From Nageia nagi (Eukaryota; Pinophyta), in contig JBITNC010000001.1 in NCBI GenBank assembly GCA_050084985.1, positions 21,018,001 through 21,082,000 on the forward strand: a stretch of 64,000 nucleotides of DNA, in the 5' to 3' direction. Positions 36,850-50,319 of this stretch are shown one piece after another; position 1 is the stretch's first letter, and each line of letters starts with the position of its first letter. The notes under the pieces were generated by a model, which worked only from the letters and a program-made list of their open reading frames with translations, was not told the origin of the DNA and did not search any database. A program made the position numbers and the translations under genes.

Positions 36850-37620
36850 CTTTTAGTTTCTTAACCTTGATTGCCTTGTTTCTTCTTTAGCTAATGTTCC
36901 CTCCAATGAGACTTTTCAAGATGGAATTTAAACTTCTAAAGGTAAAATAGCTTTATCTCAATACATTAAAGAGTATGGAGTACATCTTATACTAGATCTA
37001 ATGCTAGTTATATATACCCATAAAGCATATAGAAACTTCCCAAGCCAATATCTTTCATGCCTTTGAACTATTTTACATAAGATATTAATAATGGTCTTAT
37101 TTTTTCTTTAACCTAGCCATTTCTTTTAGGATAATATGTTGATAAAAAAATTTGTTGAATATGGAAAGCATTGCAAAAGTTTTGTACTTCCTTGACTTGG
37201 AATTTGTTCCATTTTCTATGATGATCTTTGATGGAACACAAAATCTTGCCATGATGTTCTCAATTAGAAACTTTCCTATTTGAGGTCCTTTTAATGATCT
37301 TACTGATATAGCTTTAACCCACTTTGTAAAATATTTCGTAGCTATGATTATAAACTTAGTTCCTTCCCTTGACTTAGGATTAATCACTCATATGAGATCC
37401 ATATTCCAAATGGAGAAAGGCCAAGGAGAAACCATTGCATGAAGATCATGAGAAGGTGTTAATTTCAATTTAGTATATTTTTTATAACTTTTATATTTTC
37501 TTACATGAACTATACAATCATGCACCATGTATAGCCAATAACATCCTAATATTATAAGTTATGATATATAGCCCTACCATTAAAATATCCTCCACTTTGG
37601 CTAGCATGGACTTATTATTT
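36850..37620 (-). pseudogene. integrase of element G (Tat-like Ty3/gypsy)
   Basis: On the minus strand, HAMVSPWPFSIWNMDLI (about 37440-37390) leads into INPKSREGTKFIIIATKYFT (37384-37325) and VPSKIIIENGTN (about 37230-37195). This is the integrase core, with the first Asp in MDL and the second where IIENGT replaces the usual IITDNGT, so that Asp is lost. The W-P-F-S...MDLIG-INP-S-EGHKF pattern is typical of the Tat branch. The zinc region lies upstream at about 37500-37600. Confidence 0.75.
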
Positions 37621-39250
37621 TACTTTTACAAACTCTTTAGGAAGTAGAAATCTTAACAATGTACATCCAAAAGATGTTTTATGGATAACATCAAGAATTA
37701 TTAAATATATCACTACTATATTTTGGAGCCTTATTATTTCATTTTTTGTATTATAACATTTTGTCATTGTTCCATCCTTTATATAATTGTAGATGTCTTG
37801 ATACCATTCTTCATGTTATAAAGCAAAGTAAGCCATCACTTTAGGAATTTTTAGGATGTCCTTCATATCATGTTCAAAAAGAGTGTGAGAAGGGTTGTTG
37901 ATTCTCTTGATCCTTATGATTATTTCTTCATCCCCAACTTTAATTGGTGTTAAGGAGGCTTCACTTCCCATAAAATCAACAAATCTATTATTGTTTCTTA
38001 TAATACTTTCAAATTACATCTATTGAAATGAAATCCAAATATTTCCTCAAATAGATCCTTGTATTGAATCAAATTTTCATTTTTTATATTATAAACTCCA
38101 TTAGTTTGATTAACAATAGGCTAAGAATCCCCATAAATCTTTATGTCATTTACTTTGAGCATTATAGTATCCTTTAGTTCCTAAATTAAGAGCCTCATAT
38201 TCAATCATGTTGTTTGTACAATCAAATACAAGCTTAAATTCCATGGGAATAATTTAATCTTATGGGGTAATGAGAATGAGTACTACCCCAACTACTCTTA
38301 TACATTTTTATCTATCAAAGTATAAGATCCATTCCTTTTCTTCATCTTCTTACTATGCATATGTTGTGATTTCATATTTGAATTCTTCATTGTATGGGGT
38401 TGATTCTTAGTAAGAAATTTATGCTAGGAAATATACTATGGCTTATCCTATAATGGAATTTTTATGCAATATAAATGAGATCAAAATCCTATAAAAGCAT
38501 TATTCATTAGGATTTTTTCCATTAGAGATATGGTTTTGAAAAAAGGGTACTTCAGTGCATCTACTTGAGCAATCATAAATCTTGTATTTGTGATGATATA
38601 ATGTCTTAATTTTTATACTATATATAAGATAACATAGAATAAATTTTATATTGGAGTATACCTTATCTCATGCTCAAAAAATATTGTAGAGATGTAATAA
38701 ATTGCTCTATCTTTCTTATCCTCAATCTTTTGTGTAATCATTAACCCTAAGGCATTTTTGGGTTATTGATATGTATAAATATAAATATTTTTTAGGATCA
38801 ACAAGAGATAAAATAAGAGGATTTAGTAAGTACCTTTTTGTGTCTTAAAATGCATTTTTACATTTATTATCCTAAATAAAATTTGTATCCTTCTTGAGAA
38901 GATTACTATAAGGAGAAATCCTATCATCCAATTGATCTATAAACCTTCTTACAACTTGCACTTTTTATTGAAAAATTCTAAGTTGCTTAGGGGCTTTAGA
39001 TTAGCATTTCTAAGATTTCCTTTACTTTGTTTTGGTCTATCTTAATCCCTCTTTCATACTCTATGTAATCTAAATGTTTTCCACTTAAGACTCCAAAAAT
39101 AAACTTTTGAGTCTTCAATCTGAGCTTGAACTTCTTGAACCTCTAAAAGATAATTGTGAGGTATTTAATATGATCTTCCTTTCCTTGAATTCATTAAACT
39201 ATCATCTACATAAACTTCTATTATCTTATGAATTAGATCATGGAACATTA
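37621..39250 (-). pseudogene. RT and RNase H of element G
   Basis: RNase H is seen on the minus strand as LVFDCTNNMIEYEAL at about 38230-38190. The RT catalytic box YVDD is at about 39207-39196 (FHDLIHKIIEVYVDDSLMNS). The RT N-terminal half and gag are missing; the frame ends near 39250, where unrelated sequence begins. Multiple stops. Confidence 0.7.
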
Positions 39251-40739
39251 ATACCATTGATTTTTTTTAGTGACACCTAATATTAAACTAAGTGGATACT
39301 AAGCTAATGCTCACATGCATAATATATTTGCTTAATAATAATAATAATCTAAAGTATAACATAGATGAACATGTACAAATAAAATATTTATACTATTGGA
39401 TCAAGATAACATCCATGCACTATTGAGAAAGGAATCAAGATAAGATATATATACCTTCCACCTTATGTGGGAAACTGACTATATATGCATACATGAATAT
39501 GTTGAAAGAGAATACCTTGGTATATGAATTCTTCTAATGAATGTAGTCTAAAACCCTAACATAGATGCTAACATTAGTGTGGATGCCAATAATAGTGCAA
39601 ACATTAAGCCTCCAAAAGTAGCAAAAATGCTAATAATAGTGTGAATGATAAGCCTTTTGTAATTATAATTTTATAAGTAAGATGAAAAGCAAAGCCCTAA
39701 AGTGATAAGCCTAGTTTAACATATAATAGTTAATGATGAAATGATAACTGATTGAGTGATGAAAAGATCCCAATCTTGGTAGGTGGTGTTGAAGAACTCC
39801 TAAATCATAAGTGGTACTAGTTATCAAGATGAATTCTTGATGCTTCCCATGTAATAGGTCTTTACCTTTATATATGCAATAGAATAACCATAATGCATGC
39901 CTACAAGCTAACATCAATACTAGTGCACCTTGCAATACAAAGATATAATTATATGAGAAGATTTTTAAGTGGGTTTATATAAAGAATATAACATAATTAT
40001 AGCATATAATGATCTAATATAAAGTTGAACTTAATAAGTACACTTAGAGGTGGATAAAATTAAGCATTAGTAGATACTCCCTTTGTAAATTTAATGAAAT
40101 GAAGTATAATTATATTTGCAAAGGAAAAAGATAAAGAGAGAAGAAAAAAATACTCTCCTATTCTTCATTAAGCTCTTTCGATCATCAAATTTTTTATGAT
40201 ATTTGTTGGAAGATGACATTGAGTAAAGATCTTTTGAAGTTCAAAATCCACCATAAAAACAAGTTTCCAAATATTTACCCATAAACATAGCCACCACCAT
40301 ATTTCATTGATGCTAAACATAATTTCCACCACATTTATGCCCAAATATGATAGTATTTGAAAAATATAACTACATTTTAGTTACTATTATTTTTAGTCAT
40401 AATTTTTTAATTTTTGTAACTGTAACTTCAAATTCTTCATTTTTAGGATCTAGAAATTTTATTAGACCTCTAGATCTTCTAGGAGAAGTATAAATATAAA
40501 TGTTTCTTCATAAATTTATATAATTTGAATTCTACACTAGACACTATTCCAATATGTAACTCATGAATATTATAGTTTAATATTTCAATCAATAATAATA
40601 TTGAGTCATTATTGAATATATTCATTTTTATGTTGCATTAAGATATTTATGCCATTTTATATTGAATCTAAGTTATGTATGATGAATGTTTAAGTTTATA
40701 AAACTTTCAAAAAAATTTATTTAGTATTGAAATGATAGC
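39251..40739. other. unassigned sequence between G and H
   Basis: AT-rich. It includes the repeat partner of 35832-36220 at about 39760-40150. A motif 'ctaataatagtg' recurs at about 39540-39650. No gene was recognised. Part may belong to the 5' end of G, part to the truncated interior of H. Confidence 0.4.
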
Positions 40740-41640
40740 ATTCTCTTCCTCTTCCTCTAGCATTAAAACCACCTTTAACATTGTATAATTGGTCATTAGA
40801 TCTTGATTCTAATTTCTAACTCTTCCTCTTCCCGAAGAGCCTTTTTTTCCTTATCTTCCTTCTCTACCTCTTCCTATTGAGCCTTTACCTTGACCTCTAC
40901 CTTCTCAACCATTGGTTCCATTACTTATGTTTGATACAAATGCCTTTTCATCATTGGGACTAACACCCAATTATTTGAGTCTTTTTTCATATGACATGAG
41001 GGACCGAATCAAGTGATCATACTTAATGGTAGAAATATCCTTTGATTCTTCAATTATTATGACTACATTATTCTATTTTGGTGTTAAGGTACTCAATAAT
41101 TTCTTAATTACAATAACCTTTTCCATGGTTTTAACAAGAGTGACCATCTTATTTACTACATCTTTCACTCTAACATACTAATTTCCATCCCATTCATTAT
41201 CTTACATACTCAAGTTATCAAAATCTCTCCTCAAAGTTTGAATTTTTATTTCCTTCAATTTCAAACTTGTTTGGTAGCCTTCCTTAAATTATTTTCATGC
41301 TTCATTTATTATTTTGTAGCTTGTGATTATAGGAAATATGCTCTTATCTAGAGCTCATTGCAAATAGTATAATGTAAGGGAGTTCTTATTTTTCTTCATG
41401 GTTTTCCTAGAATATTTAGCAAATACACTCCAATCAGTAGGATCATTGTATCCATATTCTACAGTATCCCATAAATCATTTCATTATAATAATATCATCA
41501 TTTTGGTGCTCCATTAATCATAGTATGATCCATCAAATTTAAATATTAGAATTGAGTTTGTGTTGCTATGCATGAAAGCCCTTCACAACAAGAAGAATGC
41601 TTCTAAAAAAATTAATAAAAGTTTTAGGAAGCTACATAGG
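40740..41640 (-). pseudogene. copia gag of element H
   Basis: On the minus strand the frames read MVTLVKTMEKVIVIKKLLS (about 41150-41090), KDISTIKYDHLIRSLMSYEK (about 41045-40985), then an Arg/Gly-rich tail of GRG and GRGRE repeats at about 40900-40800. This is the UBN2-type copia gag followed by its basic tail, as in element A. No pol follows; the element is truncated. Confidence 0.7.
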
Positions 41641-41668
41641 TTTCTCAAACCCACAAAATAATCTTCAT

Positions 41669-41680
41669 GCTTTGATACCA
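41669..41680 (-). promoter_or_regulatory. primer binding site of H
   Basis: The minus strand reads TGGTATCAAAGC, the initiator-Met site, two bases after the LTR end TTCA at 41683. Confidence 0.82.
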
Positions 41681-41682
41681 AA

Positions 41683-42135
41683 TGAATTTTAATATAAAAC
41701 TATTAAAAATAACATACATTCACAAATCTAAAATAATAATTCAAAATAAATCTAAAATAAAAGCTTTATTAATGCTTTAATGGAGGGAGAAATTACATCA
41801 ACCACTTCATAGTAATCTCAATTATGCACCAAGTATGGATCTCACAACAATCTAACCCAATAACATTAAGGAAAAATAAATCTATACTACTTTTGATATT
41901 TAGGATCATTCCTATAACCTAATACAACCAACTATGTAACTAAAACTACAAGAAACTTAAATGGAAGTTTCCAATAACTAGAAAAACTAACAATAACTAA
42001 AACATAACCATGTTTTTGGAAAATAATCATATTTGAATTCTAAATGTGCTAGGAGCATTTCTAAATTGAGTGTAAAAGTCAAGTTTGAGGCCAAATTTTG
42101 AAGTCAATATTCCTCAATTCTCATGAATGTCTGCA
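41683..42135 (-). repeat. 5' LTR of H
   Basis: On the minus strand this runs from TGCAGACATTCATG to AAAATTCA, about 453 bp, directly before the primer site. The end at 42135 is inferred from the TG and from the purine tract just outside it. No second LTR was found. Confidence 0.55.
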
Positions 42136-42934
42136 ACCCCCTCTTTACATTCAATGTGAGAAGGTGAGGTCTTAAATGAGTTGGAATAATCAAGTGCAAA
42201 GAAAAACTTATGAAAGGAAAGACATAAAATAACATCTACAAAATATATATGGATATTAAAGAACATGTTAGATCATAATATCATAAAAAATCATTTCATA
42301 ATAGTGATTCTTAATGCCTTAATTATAAAATTGATATATCATAATAAATTGGTCATAAAAATGATCATAAAGTTATCTTGAAGTGATGGTTAATTAAAAA
42401 ACCCAACCAATAAAGGTAATGATCATAAAATAGTTATAATAGAGTAATGTTCTATCATATAAATCATAATATATACATAAAGATCGTAATTCATGCATGC
42501 GAGAGAGAAGGGAATTAATGGAGATAACCTTTGCATTCAAGAGGGTATGACCCTAGGATAAATTATAATAATGTTTCCATTCCTAATATTAAACTATAAT
42601 GATAAAATTGATAGGCTAACAAAGCATGATCAAACCATGACTATACTGATGGATTTGATAATTTATGACTAAACTAATGGACTTAAGAAACCATGATTAA
42701 ATTGAAAGACTTGATAAACCAAGATAAAAAAGACCAAGAAACTTTACCATAAATGTATAAAGGAATGAAGGTTAATTATATACCCAACTAATAAAGGGAT
42801 TGTATGTAATGTAAATTGTAATCTAATCTAAATGATAATGCATAAATAGCCTATATTAAAAATGTAGTCCTTATATATATGAGAAAGAAAGGGAGCATTA
42901 CATGGCGAATCTTCTTGTGAAATGCAACTATGAG
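42136..42934. repeat. spacer with a local direct duplication
   Basis: About 42390-42535 and 42765-42905 are diverged direct copies: 'ggttaattaaaaaacccaac' against 'ggttaattatatacccaact', and 'gagagagaagggaatta' against 'gagaaagaaagggagcatta'. No gene. Confidence 0.45.
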
Positions 42935-43693
42935 TGTAGACACCTAAAAATGATTTATTATTTATTAATAAATAATAATTTAAGTATTTAAGATATACAT
43001 TATTTAAATCATGTAAATATTTATAATATCAATACTAATATTCTAATTAAATACTAAACATATACTAATCAAGGCAAATATATCTTAATCATATTTATAT
43101 ATATTATTATCTTAAGAATATCATTAATATTGCATATTCTTCTATTATTCTATTGAGATGATTATTATTATTTCAAGGTTGGTTCCCACTCTCCTTTATG
43201 TCTTTGTAGGTATAAATGGAGGTGCACAACACAATAACCCCCTATTAGATCTCTTTGATAGGTGGTTGTACATACATCAACTACACTATCCAATAGTGTC
43301 TCTTGATGCCACCTATTTGATAATATGTTATTCTATGAGATTTAAATTATTTTCTATCTTCATTATCTACCTTTATAGTGAGAATATCATGACATCCATT
43401 AAGTAAGGAGATTGTTGACATGACATCCATGCTATGCTTTTTTGTGATCCAAAGTGACATATTTGAAGGACATTAAGCATTGATATGAGTCATTTGTATA
43501 TCCTTACAACTTTATCATACATTGGATTCAATCCTCTGTATAATCATACCACATCTTAAGGATTGCTTGCTTCTCATATTAGGTGCACACTTTCTTGGTA
43601 TTATTTGAATAGCCTTAACAAGTGATTTGCACCTTATATTATAGATTTGTATTTACCATATTTATTATTGTAAATAATTATTTGGAGCCTATA
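42935..43693 (+). repeat. 5' LTR of T1
   Basis: It begins TGTAGACACCTAAAAATGA, ends GCCTATA and is 759 bp. A primer-like site TTGGTGAAC follows at 43696. The sequence before 42935 is not purine-rich, consistent with a 5' end. Confidence 0.82.
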
Positions 43694-46087
43694 TATTGGT
43701 GAACTTGGCTAATCCTATAAACCTAAAAATTTGTATTTTAAGGCATCACTTTTTTATGGAGTATTGCATTAGAGACCCTTGGTTTTATTTTATTTATTGG
43801 TTGAATTATTTTTTCCCCTAATATTAATTTTTTTTATTGCTTATAACTCATTAGAAATTAAGGAATTATTATTTTATTGAAAAACATTTTTGCTAAAATA
43901 TTTGAATTTTAGGGATCATTTTGTTCAAATTAGTGAGATCTTGCACTAGAAAATTTTATTCAAACTATAGATAAATATAATTAGAAAATTTTTCTAGGCC
44001 TTGATTTGCATATTTTGATCAATTTTGAGAACATTTTGTAGAAAATATTATATTAAAAACTCCTAAGTTTTTAAAATATTTTGCAATTATTTGGTGACTT
44101 ATTCCATGCTAAAAACTTATCAAAAATATAGGTCATCATAGTAGATAATATTTTAATATTGATTTAGGTTTATTGTATGCATTTTCATTAAGATTTATAC
44201 ATATTTTAAATCTACAAATAAAATGTTTTTGCATAAAATACTAGATTTTGAAATCTATTTTCTTGAATTTTGAAAGTTTTGGCATCATAAAACTTGTCCC
44301 ACATCATAGATATACATGCTAATAAGTTATTTTTAATTTTGAATGGTCTAAAATTGCACAAATCTCAATATTTCTTATATTTTCTTGTAAATTCTAGATT
44401 TTATAATTTATTATGGCTCCAAGAGGTTTTTTTTATGGATTATGGAATATGCTAGGTGAGACATTTGGATTTTATGAAGAAAAATAAACACCTAGATAAA
44501 ATCAAGATAAAGAGATGCTCAAACATAATAAATATTTCAACCATAGATAATCTTGAATATGATAATGATATTGATATTAACAATGATGATTATATTGGTG
44601 ATATAGATTATGAGCCATATATAAATGATGTTATGGATATATATGAAATGTATTATGTTGCATTTGAAAATTTATCATTTGAGAGTTAATTAGGTAAAAT
44701 AAAATAACATATATTATCCAATCCTTCTTTTTTGTTAGACGTTAATACATATCCTGATATAATTAAGAAATATCATGAATATGTGAATCTTTCAAACTCA
44801 AACTAGATTCATTATTATAAAGTCTTAGTACAAAAGATCATTGCATGTAGATAATTAAAAAATAAAAATTCTATTAACAATAATAAAAATAATAAATATT
44901 AGTATTCTAGTTTTTAATGTAAATAGACATCAATCAATACAAATTAAGGAACTATGTTAATTTAAGAATATTTCATAAAATAATGACATCCATGCCATAT
45001 AAAATTGCAAAAACAACACCCACACCATAGATTTGGTTCAACAATAGAATATAGAAAAGTAAAAATTTGGTCAGCAAGGTGTGAATAAATATGAGCTAGT
45101 TTTGATTCAATTAAGACCAATCGAGATTTGATTATAGGAGTATAAAAAGCAAAAAGATTCATCCTTTCATAAGTATGCATTGAAGATTATCATAATTAAT
45201 ATTCTAAAATGAATCTTTTAAAATATTATCTTAAACCCAACAAATTGAGATAATTAATGAATTTGAAGAAGCTATACTAATGGAAAAAGTTTTGTTTACA
45301 TGAAATACTAAAAAAATATAGCTATACTTTTGATGATTGTGGTGCTTTTACCACCCTCTAGTATACTATAGTTTCTTATTTTGCATATTATATAAGATGC
45401 ATCTCATATATGATAAATCTCATATAGGATTGCACTTTCAAATTAAAATATGTACTTCTAGGTTACATATCATCTAGGTCAATCCCTTGCATGCATTTGG
45501 CTACCATGGAAAACCTCATCAAGTTTCTCAATCTTGATATCTTGGCATCTTCATCTATTCAATTATTTTCTTTTGGTTCTTCTTTTCTCTTTGCATCTTT
45601 TCATCCTTATCATTTCACCAAGTCTTATTCTTTCATCAAGTTTTGTTGTCTTCCATCTCTCATAAAAGATTCTCAAATTTGCCATGTTAATCAAATGTTT
45701 CACATCTAGATTAGTGTTGTGTCTACTTACTACATCTCATTCTAGTTACATTTCATTAAAAAGATAAAAATTAACAATGTCCATGTCATTAAAAATAATA
45801 AAATATCAAAAAACAAAAATAAAAAAACTAAATAGGTGTAACACTTTGACTCAAAATAAGGTAGGAATCAGTATCAAGAAAAAGCATATTTAGTCTCAGT
45901 TAGGGGTAGATTTAGCTAGGGGAAAATTTAGAACTAAAAATAATTCATCTAGGTGCAGGTTAAGTTTCATCTGTGGGTAGGAATGAAATAAAAAAATAGA
46001 ATCAAAAGGTAGAGTTTAGAATTTAGAATCAAAAAGAGGAAAGAATTCTATTTTAGAATGTTAGAAATTAAGGTTCCATATTAGTTT
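43694..46087 (+). other. internal region of T1, 5' half
   Basis: A leader is followed by a short frame from ATG 44413 (MAPRGFFYGLWNML) and, after a frame change, an acidic frame ending DYEPYINDVMDIYEMYYVAF (to 44689). T2 has the counterpart DFEPYINDAMDKY. I do not recognise the protein. The 3' part, to about 46030, matches 48490-49070 in T2. Confidence 0.6.
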
Positions 46088-46787
46088 TGTAGACACCTAA
46101 ACATGATTTATTATTTATTTAATAAATCATATTTTAGACTTCTCTAAATACTAAAAGCCATATTGCATATGTTAAGATAAATTTTATATTACAATGCAAT
46201 TCCATGTATTATATTAAATACAATATCATCTACCATGGTTTATATTTTAAAGTATCTTTAATACAAGAGAAATTATATTATTGTTATGAGTTAGCTTTCA
46301 CTCCTATCTATGTCCTTTCAAGTTATAAATGGAGTTGGAGGTTGATATTCCTATCAGATCTCTCTAATAAGTGGTTGCCTCATACATCACACTTATGGTA
46401 TCTTTAGATGCCACCTCTTTGAGGATATGTTATTCTCTAAGCTTCTATTATATGCTATCTTTTATGCATGACTTGATTCTCTAGGTTTTAGAGCATCTGT
46501 GCCCTAATGCTCACACACTACTCGCACCATGATTCCTTGTGATTAGGAGATACAAATAAAATAAGAAATTAACATTGGTTAGCATGATTCATTATCACTA
46601 TTGAGTATGTCTTGTATCTGATCCGATCCTTTGTATTTCATTTCCATACCCTAAGGATTGCTTGTTTCTATTATAAGATGCACACTTTCTTGGTTTTATT
46701 TAGACAAACTAGATAAGTCATGTGCATCTATATTGTAGATTTATATTTATTATATTTATTATAGTAAATCATAATTTAGAGTCTACA
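46088..46787 (+). repeat. 5' LTR of T2
   Basis: It begins TGTAGACACC and ends GAGTCTACA, so the ends are short inverted repeats. It matches 50320-51037 along its length. Confidence 0.88.
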
Positions 46788-46789
46788 TA

Positions 46790-46799
46790 TTGGTGAACC
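46790..46799 (+). promoter_or_regulatory. primer binding site of T2
   Basis: TTGGTGAACC follows the LTR by two bases. It is not the common Met site. T1 (43696) has nearly the same sequence, and F has the identical ten bases on the minus strand at 59096-59105. The tRNA was not identified. Confidence 0.6.
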
Positions 46800-47539
46800 C
46801 CAACTGATCCTACAAAACTTAGAATTTTTATTTTAGGGCATCCCTTTTTCTAAGAAGTCTTGCATTAAAAACCCTAAGTTTTGTTTTACTTTTGGTTGAA
46901 TTAATTTTTTCCAAATTTAGAAAATTTTATTTCTCAAAAAAAAAATTATTTTTCAAAAAAAATACCACTATAGAAAAAAATAGTTTTTACAGGTCATTTT
47001 ATTCAATTTGGTGAGATCTAACATTAAATGTTTTTGTCCAAATCATAAATATATATAATTCAGAAATCTTTTTGATTTTTGTAGGTCTAAATTTGCATAT
47101 TTTGATCAATTTTGAGAAAGTTTTTGTAGAAAATATCATATTAAAAATCTTAAATTTAAAAAACATTTTGTAATTATTTAGGGACTTGTTTCATAATAAA
47201 AACTTTCCAAAACCATAGGTTATCATAGTAAGAAACTTTTTGAAATTAATTTGAGTATTTTGCATACATCTTTTTTAGAATTCTAGAGATTTTCAAATAA
47301 AATATTTTTGCATAAAATACTAAATTTTAGATATTTTCAAATAAAATATTTTTGTATAAAATACTAAAATTTTAAGGTTGTTTTCTTGAATTTCAAAAGT
47401 TCTAGCATCATAAGACTTGTTCCACATCATAGATATACATGCTAACAACTTATTTTTAATTTTATATGGTCAAAAAAGTGCTTATTTTATCATATTTTTA
47501 AAATTTTGTTTTGTAAAACACTAGATCTTGCATGTTAGA

Positions 47540-47880
47540 ATGGATATTACAACTACAAATGGTTTTCTTGAATATTTGAATATGTTAAGTGATTTATTTT
47601 CACCCTCTCCTAAACAAGAAATGCATAAATAATCTTATGAAGAAATTAGTTTACCAAGTTCATATTTGAATGATAATGATATGCAAAATGATTTTTCAAT
47701 CATAAAAAACCAAGAGAATAATAATGATAATGATTGTGACACTGATATTGATGATGCTGATTTTACTTCTGATGTAGATTTTGAGCCATATATAAATGAT
47801 GCTATGGATAAATATTAAGTGTATGATATTGCATTTGAAAATCTACCATATCAATATTAACTCAAGAAAATTAAAGAGCA
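47540..47880 (+). pseudogene. gag-like acidic ORF start of T2, unknown
   Basis: The frame begins MDITTTNGFLEYLNMLSDLF and continues through stops to an Asp/Asn-rich stretch and DFEPYINDAMDKY at about 47776-47814. T1 shares the last part. It is the only conserved protein signal in the family. No domain is recognised. Confidence 0.5.
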
Positions 47881-48036
47881 TATGTTATCTAATCCTTCTT
47901 TTATGCTATGAATTTATATTGATCTTGATTTAAAGTAAACATATCATGCATTTCTAAGGAAATAACTAGATTCATTATTAGATGATCAATATGCAAGATG
48001 AAATACAAACAACAACATAGTTTTAAACCTAAAATT

Positions 48037-48112
48037 AAACTTTAACGTCAACCTCAACCTCAACCTAAACCTCAACCTTAACCTCAACCTCAACCTCAAC
48101 CTCAAATTCAAG
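48037..48112 (+). repeat. (CAACCT)n hexamer array in T2
   Basis: About 11 near-perfect CAACCT units. In one frame it encodes Gln-Pro repeats, in another Asn-Leu repeats. It lies downstream of the gag-like start, as Gln/Pro-rich stretches do in some plant gag proteins. Confidence 0.75.
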
Positions 48113-48917
48113 CTCAACTTCTACAATTTAAACTAAAACAATATCATTCAAAAGTAATATCTTAGGAAACCTCAAAATCATACATTATTCATGCCATATA
48201 AAATTCAAAATAGAGTGCTAGTGGCATAAAATTTGACCAACCATAGAAAATAGAAAAATGAAAAGTTTGATGAGCAAAGAATAGGGACAATTTCAATTTA
48301 GTTAGATCCATTTAAGATTTGATTTCATGAATTTAAAAAATAAGAAGATTGGTACCTTAAATAATATGAAATGAAAAAAAAAATCCTTAATTGATTTATT
48401 GATGATATCAAAAGGTTTTTGAATAACAAAATTGAATATGTTAATATAATTGAAAATTAACAATCAATGCTTGTAATAATAAAACATTAGAGAAACTAAG
48501 AAACAATTGCATTAATGATGGTGGTTCCACCACCCTTTAGTTCACTATAGTTTCTCATTCCACATATCATATGCATCTCATATAAATTTGCACTTTCATA
48601 TTAGAAGCACTCCTAGGTTGCAAATCATTTAGGTTAGTCCCATGCATGCATTTGGTTACCATGGAAAATCTCATCAAATTTTTAATCATGATATCATCAC
48701 ATCTTCATATTTTCAATCACTTTTTATTATTTCTTATTTATTTTTTGAATCTCTCCATCCTCATCATTTTATCAAGTCTTCATCTTTCATCAAGATTTTC
48801 TTATCTTTATCTCTCATAAAGATTCTTAAATTTACCATGTCAATCACATGTCTCATGTCTAGAATAGTCTTGTGTCTAGTCACTATATCCCATATTAGTT
48901 GTATTTCATGTAAATTT

Positions 48918-48937
48918 TCAAAAAAAAAAAAAAAAAA
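48918..48937 (+). repeat. poly(A) run in T2
   Basis: A run of about 19 adenines inside the internal region. The T1 counterpart near 45760 has only a short A-rich stretch, so this expanded locally. Confidence 0.8.
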
Positions 48938-49235
48938 CAAGCAGGATTAGGATAGTTTCAATTTTAGCTGGGGGAAATATAAGTGGTTAGCTAGGGGTAT
49001 GATAGAAATCAAATGTCAAAATACAAAAGGTAGAAATTCAAAGTTCAAAATTAGAAACATGAAAAACTTAGTTATAAAAAACAAAGCATGCACATTGTGG
49101 AAGAACATCATTCACAATGCCAATGTTATGCAAAATAGTTTAAAATTGCCCATTCCAGGGATACAGAGATAAGTACAAGTAAAGTATATCATCTCAAATG
49201 TCATCATATTACAAATATTTATGGTATTTATATCA

Positions 49236-49440
49236 TCTTATATTATGTTATATTATGCCATATTATTTCATGTTATGTCATGTCATGTTATGTTATATCA
49301 TGATATGTTAAATCATGGCATATTATGTCATATAATATCATGTCATGTTATGTTATGTCATGTTATGTTCTATTATATCATGTTATGTTATGTTATATAA
49401 TATTATGCTATCTATTATCATCATGTTATGTTTATCATCT
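49236..49440 (+). repeat. TTATG/TCATG pentamer array in T2
   Basis: About 200 bp built of five-base units TTATG, TCATG and variants, in the 3' half of the internal region. Confidence 0.8.
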
Positions 49441-50319
49441 TGTTATTTCACAAATATGCCTATTAATGATGATTATGATCAAATTTATAGAAGACTATTT
49501 TGGATAATTCTTTGAAAATAAAAGCATCCACAACATGCAAAGACTATCTTCAAGGCATTAGCACCATAAATTATTTATAAAATTCATTACAAAATCTGTT
49601 GTAATTGACAAATTAAGATCACTATTTCTTTTAATATTTGGTATACAATGTGAACATTGTATATACTATTATTATGACTATTTTTAAATGGAATGCATGT
49701 TTTAATAATAAAATATAAAAATTCAAGGCCATGGAAATCCTATGAGAATAATTTCTAAAATTGTAATTCAATGTGATTGCAATTTTATCTCACAAGCTTT
49801 GGGCATATCCTTACTTCACCAACTTGATATTCATAGGGTATGAGTTGCAACAATAGTAGCCTAACAATATTCAAAATTGTAAAATTAATGTAATCTACAA
49901 AACCTCTCACAATCTTGGGGCATAACTCTACCTCATCAACTTGATGATTCATATACTATGAGTTGCAATAATAGTACTCTATTAATGAATGATATATTAA
50001 ATTCATCCTTGCTCTTTACTTTGAATATTATTTATATTGGTGTTATATTCTCTATTTCCATAGATAATCTTGGAGAGTAGAACCTCCATAGTACCTAACA
50101 TATTCCTCTACACATAAGATGTCATTTTATCCTAATTACCCCACAGAAGTTAATGCAATGGGAAACCTAAGAGCAAAAGTGGGAAAATGAGATATCATAA
50201 TCAACATATTAATCATGAAAGGGAAGTTCACTTTGACTCTAAAATTTTTTCACTTTTGTAAACTTCTTTAGATTATGCAATTTTAATGCTTTTCATTTCA
50301 TATTCAAAGAGGGAAAAAA

